DNA of 7,261 nt, from NCBI GenBank assembly GCA_021296375.1, contig JAGWAQ010000081.1, forward strand, positions 1 through 7,261, read 5' to 3'. The position numbers were made by a program, and so were the translations under genes. Source of the DNA: Alphaproteobacteria bacterium. GTDB lineage: Bacteria; Pseudomonadota; Alphaproteobacteria; Puniceispirillales; UBA1172. This document shows, piece after piece, positions 5,221-7,261 of the stretch. Numbering within the stretch: position 1 is the stretch's first letter; each line of letters begins with the position of its first letter. The notes beneath the pieces are model-generated. The model searched no databases. It was given only the letters and a program-made list of their open reading frames with translations, and was not told the DNA's origin.

Positions 5221-6174
5221 TCATCGCACCATGCCGCGGATAAAGCTGGTGTAATCCTGAGGCGCCTGAAACAGCGCAAAATGACTGACCGCGGGCATTT
5301 CAAGGTAAGTCGCCCCGGGAATGGCAAGGGCGATCTGGCGGGCATGATCCGTCAGGATAGCCTCATCATACGCACTTTGCAGAACCAGGGTTTTGACGGT
5401 GATGGAACGCAAGCTGGCCAGTCCCCCGGGCTTTTCGGTGGCCCACATTTGGGCCACACCGCCAAGGAAATCATTGAACATTTCCGGCGCCGGTGACATG
5501 GCGACGTAATCTTCCGCCATCTTCCTCACATATTGCCCAAATACGGGGTCTTCATTCACCGAAGGGTCGATGCCATCAAGCGTGACATTGCCGCCATGGG
5601 CCGTCAGGCTGGCGAGCCGTTGCGGCGCCATCTGCGCCATCACAAACCCGATATTCGCGCCATCCGACCACCCCACCAGATGAACACGATCGACATCGAG
5701 CTGGTCCATCAGGACAAGGTAATCATCGGCCAACAGCTCATAGGAATAGGCGCTGCCGTCATTGGTGGAGCGGCCATGGCCACGGGTATCCGCCACGATG
5801 ACGCGGTGATCAGCCATCAGCCCGCGCACCTGATGCGCCCAGACATCGCCATGGGCCAGCCCCCCGTGGATGAGCAGAACAGGCACCCCGTCGTCATCCC
5901 CATACATAGCGTAATACATGTCAATGCCATTGACCGGCGCCACCCCGCTTTCCATGGATGGCGGCATAGCGGGGACAGCCGGGATCGACAGATGACGTTC
6001 TTCCATCATCATCATCATCTCGTCTTCGGGCTGGGGTTGGTCCATCGCCACGGCTGGCGGCACCAGGAAACCAAGCGCAACCACGGCGGTCAACCCGACT
6101 GAAGATATGGCTGAAAATCCGGCTGAACATCTGGCTGAACATCTGGCGGCAAGCCTTGTCATTAAGGGTGTCAT
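5221..6174 (-). CDS. Exported alpha/beta hydrolase
   Basis: A predicted periplasmic or secreted serine hydrolase of 317 residues. Residues 1-43 look like a Sec signal peptide with a long n-region, a hydrophobic core (about 27-38) and an AVA cleavage site before Met44. The mature protein starts with an acidic, Met-rich stretch including five consecutive Met (53-57). The alpha/beta hydrolase core shows the oxyanion HGG (103-105), DTRGHGRS (129-136), the nucleophile elbow GWSDG with Ser170, a probable acid Asp270 in the LVLQSAYDEAI strand-turn and His298 in VSHFALFQ. The substrate is unknown; epoxide hydrolase, haloperoxidase-like and lactonase relatives share this layout. Two ATG codons at 6192 and 6189 are in frame, but AGGAGG at 6180-6185 lies exactly five bases before the ATG at 6174, which fixes the start. 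It has its own 121-base upstream region containing a CtrA-type site. The function class is secure; the reaction is not known. Confidence 0.9.
   Translation of the reverse strand: MTPLMTRLAARCSARCSAGFSAISSVGLTAVVALGFLVPPAVAMDQPQPEDEMMMMMEERHLSIPAVPAMPPSMESGVAPVNGIDMYYAMYGDDDGVPVLLIHGGLAHGDVWAHQVRGLMADHRVIVADTRGHGRSTNDGSAYSYELLADDYLVLMDQLDVDRVHLVGWSDGANIGFVMAQMAPQRLASLTAHGGNVTLDGIDPSVNEDPVFGQYVRKMAEDYVAMSPAPEMFNDFLGGVAQMWATEKPGGLASLRSITVKTLVLQSAYDEAILTDHARQIALAIPGATYLEMPAVSHFALFQAPQDYTSFIRGMVR
6004..6018. repeat. Trinucleotide (CAT)5 / (ATG)5 microsatellite
   Basis: Five perfect CAT triplets on the plus strand, read as five Met codons in the minus-strand hydrolase gene (residues 53-57), shortly after the predicted signal-peptide cleavage site. 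The run is in a low-complexity acidic/Met/Pro segment before the folded hydrolase domain. Confidence 0.85.
6097..6144. repeat. Four 12-bp tandem repeats inside the hydrolase signal peptide
   Basis: Plus-strand units are GACTGAAGATAT (6097-6108), GGCTGAAAATCC (6109-6120), GGCTGAACATCT (6121-6132) and GGCTGAACATCT (6133-6144). The last two are identical and the first is most diverged. In the hydrolase they encode a tetrapeptide series, ARCS-ARCS-AGFS-AISS (about residues 10-25), that lengthens the n-region of the signal peptide. Confidence 0.85.
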
Positions 6175-6179
6175 GTCAT

Positions 6180-6185
6180 CCTCCT
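6180..6185 (-). promoter_or_regulatory. Shine-Dalgarno (AGGAGG) fixing the hydrolase start
   Basis: AGGAGG on the minus strand sits five bases before the ATG at 6174. It lies downstream of the two alternative in-frame ATGs at 6192 and 6189, so those cannot use it, and 6174 is the likely start. Confidence 0.75.
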
Positions 6186-6218
6186 GCATCATGACCGCTC
6201 AGTATGCGGCCCAAGCAG

Positions 6219-6234
6219 TTAAGGAAGAGTTAAC
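6219..6234. promoter_or_regulatory. Full-consensus CtrA-type binding site (TTAA-N7-TTAAC)
   Basis: The plus strand reads TTAA-GGAAGAG-TTAAC. Because a G precedes the first TTAA, the minus strand also reads TTAA-CTCTTCC-TTAAC, so the site is symmetric. It lies 45-60 bases before the hydrolase ATG at 6174, where CtrA sites commonly overlap or flank the -35 element. A loose -10-like TACTGA on the minus strand (6204-6199) follows at a workable distance. CtrA is the cell-cycle and motility response regulator of many Alphaproteobacteria. Match by sequence only. Confidence 0.5.
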
Positions 6235-6295
6235 AGAAGGGAATTTATTTTCAGGAGCGGGAGGGGCGCAGGATATAGCCGCAGGAGAACACCCG

Positions 6296-6703
6296 CTATT
6301 CCAGCCCTTCGGCCTGGCGTTTGCGGGTGATGAACGACGTCCCGCAAGACAGTTTTTTGGCCAATGGCGATTGGGCATCCAGCACCCGCCAGAACGGCAG
6401 CATATGGGGCGAGTCTTCGGCGCCGTCAAGCCCTTCCAACTCAGCCTCGATCGCAAAGCGCAGGTAGATGCTGGCCGTCAGGGGGCAGGTTTTATCCGCC
6501 CCGGCGGCATCGGCAAGGTCATCACGCATTTGGGGGATGGAGCGCGCCTCGCCCTCGGGAATAGCGCGGACATAAGAAACGATATCCCTCGGGGTTGAGA
6601 TCAGCATCATCTCCCCCGCCTTGATGCCGCTGAAATTCTTGTCCAGCCGCTTGGTGACAGGGGCGTAATCGCGGTTGAATTTTTGCGTCCAGCTGTCGGC
6701 CAT
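6296..6703 (-). CDS. MGMT/alkyltransferase-like small protein, no acceptor cysteine
   Basis: A 135-residue cytoplasmic protein. From memory of the family it resembles bacterial proteins annotated 'MGMT family', distant relatives of O6-alkylguanine-DNA alkyltransferase. Visible blocks: GEMMLISTPRDIVSYVRAIPEG (30-51), matching the helix and 'P-x-G' turn before the DNA-reading helix; MRDDLADAAGADKTCPLTASIYLR (59-82), with the conserved TCPxT-x-I-x-L-R core; and LPFWRVL (102-108), at the place of the MGMT active site PCHRV. The terminal QAEGL resembles the usual R-x-EG ending. The alkyl-accepting Cys is absent (Phe104), so classical suicide repair is not expected. The frame extends upstream to a TTG at 6772, but that part is translated 16-bp repeat; the ATG at 6703 has AGGTGA seven bases before it and is chosen. 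It lies 87 bases after paiB on the same strand. The family is fairly likely; the function is open. Confidence 0.6.
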   Translation of the reverse strand: MADSWTQKFNRDYAPVTKRLDKNFSGIKAGEMMLISTPRDIVSYVRAIPEGEARSIPQMRDDLADAAGADKTCPLTASIYLRFAIEAELEGLDGAEDSPHMLPFWRVLDAQSPLAKKLSCGTSFITRKRQAEGLE

Positions 6704-6716
6704 GGCCGCCTCACCT

Positions 6717-6770
6717 TTCTTCGGGGTAATCGTTCCTCGGGGTAATCGTTCTTCGGGGTAATTGTTCTTC
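6717..6770. repeat. Three and a third tandem 16-bp repeats in the 5' leader of the MGMT-like gene
   Basis: Units are TTCTTCGGGGTAATCG (6717-6732), TTCCTCGGGGTAATCG (6733-6748) and TTCTTCGGGGTAATTG (6749-6764), then a partial TTCTTC (6765-6770). Each differs from the consensus by at most one base. The period is not a multiple of three and the block ends at the ribosome binding site (6711-6716) of the downstream gene, so it is leader rather than coding sequence. It fills most of the 87-base gap between paiB and the MGMT-like gene. Confidence 0.9.
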
Positions 6771-6790
6771 AAGATATTCTGCTTACCCCA

Positions 6791-7261
6791 TTATCCGTCA
6801 CCACGGGAAGACCGAAAGCGCGCCATGGCGGCGGCAAGCCCGGGTTTGCCCATGTCATCCATTTTCGCCATCACCGCGTCATAATTAACCGCCAGGTGGT
6901 TCTGGTTAAGCTTGGATTTTGCCACAAGGCGATCCACCGTGATGGTAAAAGCGACGATATTGTCGATCATGCCATCCATGTAATCTTTCGGGGCATCGGC
7001 CATTCGCCAGGCATCATCACCATTAATACGGGTTTCAAGAAATGTCGTCAGCCGCCCCACCGCCGCCAGCTTGTCCTTCGGCTCATGGGAAAAGCGAATG
7101 CGCCCATGGGCATGGGCCACCTGATAATTCCATGTCGGGACATGGCGGTGGGTTTCCGCCTTGGTGGGGTACCAGTTGGGCGAGATATAGGCGTCCTCTG
7201 CTGAAAACACCGCCAGCACCTCGGCGTCATCCGCCAGCTCTTCATGAAGGCTGTTGGCAAG
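6791..7261 (-). CDS. paiB: PaiB-type FMN-binding protein / negative transcriptional regulator, N-terminus beyond window
   Basis: The last 156 residues of a PaiB-family protein; the 5' end lies past base 7261 because the frame is open to the edge. PaiB proteins have a flavin-reductase-like split beta-barrel binding FMN; Bacillus PaiB was described as a negative regulator of sporulation and protease genes. Visible family signatures: LAVFSAEDAYISPNWYP (about 16-32), VPTWNYQVAHAHGRIRF (about 41-57), the WRMADAP-x-DYMDGM block, the IVAFTITVDRL strand and the KSKLNQN motif. The GTG at 7219 is internal, since the preceding residues (LHEELADDAEV) continue the conserved domain. The C terminus carries a short basic-rich tail. 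It reads toward the MGMT-like gene 87 bases downstream, which it may share a transcript with. The FMN-binding family is clear; a regulatory role here is inferred from the family name only. Confidence 0.88.
   Translation of the reverse strand, partial: LANSLHEELADDAEVLAVFSAEDAYISPNWYPTKAETHRHVPTWNYQVAHAHGRIRFSHEPKDKLAAVGRLTTFLETRINGDDAWRMADAPKDYMDGMIDNIVAFTITVDRLVAKSKLNQNHLAVNYDAVMAKMDDMGKPGLAAAMARFRSSRGDG

Noticed and set aside
5139..5345. Upstream extension of the GST frame by 69 codons
   Set aside because: It overlaps the end of the hydrolase gene, and family members start at MKLYIGNKNYSSW. The GTG at 5198 remains a weaker alternative.
5533..6102. Plus-strand frame with a run of five histidines
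   Set aside because: The His run is the reverse complement of the (ATG)5 run in the hydrolase gene; the frame is antisense shadow.
6717..6770. CRISPR array
   Set aside because: The 16-bp units abut directly without spacers and are too short for CRISPR repeats.

Overview
The window reads as ordinary chromosomal DNA of an alphaproteobacterium. Three things point there. Two small proteins belong to families essentially known from Alphaproteobacteria (DUF2794 and DUF3126). Der has the NKxE-type first G4 motif and acidic inter-domain linker I associate with that class. A full-consensus site for the alphaproteobacterial cell-cycle regulator CtrA (TTAA-N7-TTAAC) lies in front of a hydrolase gene. 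The DNA is moderately GC-rich by eye (not counted). No tRNA, rRNA, CRISPR array, insertion sequence, phage gene or toxin-antitoxin pair is visible, and no gene-free stretch exceeds about 300 bases.

Layout. At 1-175 (+) is the C-terminal end of a short-chain dehydrogenase/reductase. It converges, with an 8-base gap, on a minus-strand operon read right to left: a membrane-anchored YfgM/TPR-like protein (2958-3575), the outer-membrane assembly lipoprotein BamB (1625-2956) and the ribosome-assembly GTPase Der (184-1605). This is the same order as yfgM-bamB-der in E. coli. A divergent intergenic region of about 180 bases (3576-3755) separates this operon from two plus-strand genes of unknown function, DUF2794 (3756-4103) and DUF3126 (4142-4360). 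From 4443 to the right edge all genes are again on the minus strand: a glutathione S-transferase family protein (4443-5138), an exported alpha/beta hydrolase (5221-6174), an MGMT/alkyltransferase-like small protein (6296-6703) and a PaiB-type FMN-binding protein cut by the window edge (6791-7261).

How the genes fit together. The first operon joins envelope biogenesis (BamB, with YfgM as a periplasmic chaperone-associated factor in E. coli) to 50S subunit maturation (Der). The right-hand group looks like accessory metabolism, detoxification or stress genes. It is not clearly one operon: the hydrolase has its own upstream region with the CtrA-like site.

Most notable points: (i) the YfgM-like gene has no ATG, GTG or TTG in its conserved N-terminal frame and appears to start at CTG with a well-placed Shine-Dalgarno; (ii) the CtrA-type site at 6219-6234; (iii) Der has Met in place of the base-contacting Lys in its second G4 motif (NMWD); (iv) an MGMT-like protein has Phe-Trp at the position of the alkyl-acceptor Cys-His; (v) short tandem repeats of 3, 12, 15, 15 and 16 bp cluster between 4.3 and 6.8 kb. 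I see no evidence of a new defence or mobile system, and the window is mostly core and housekeeping genes.
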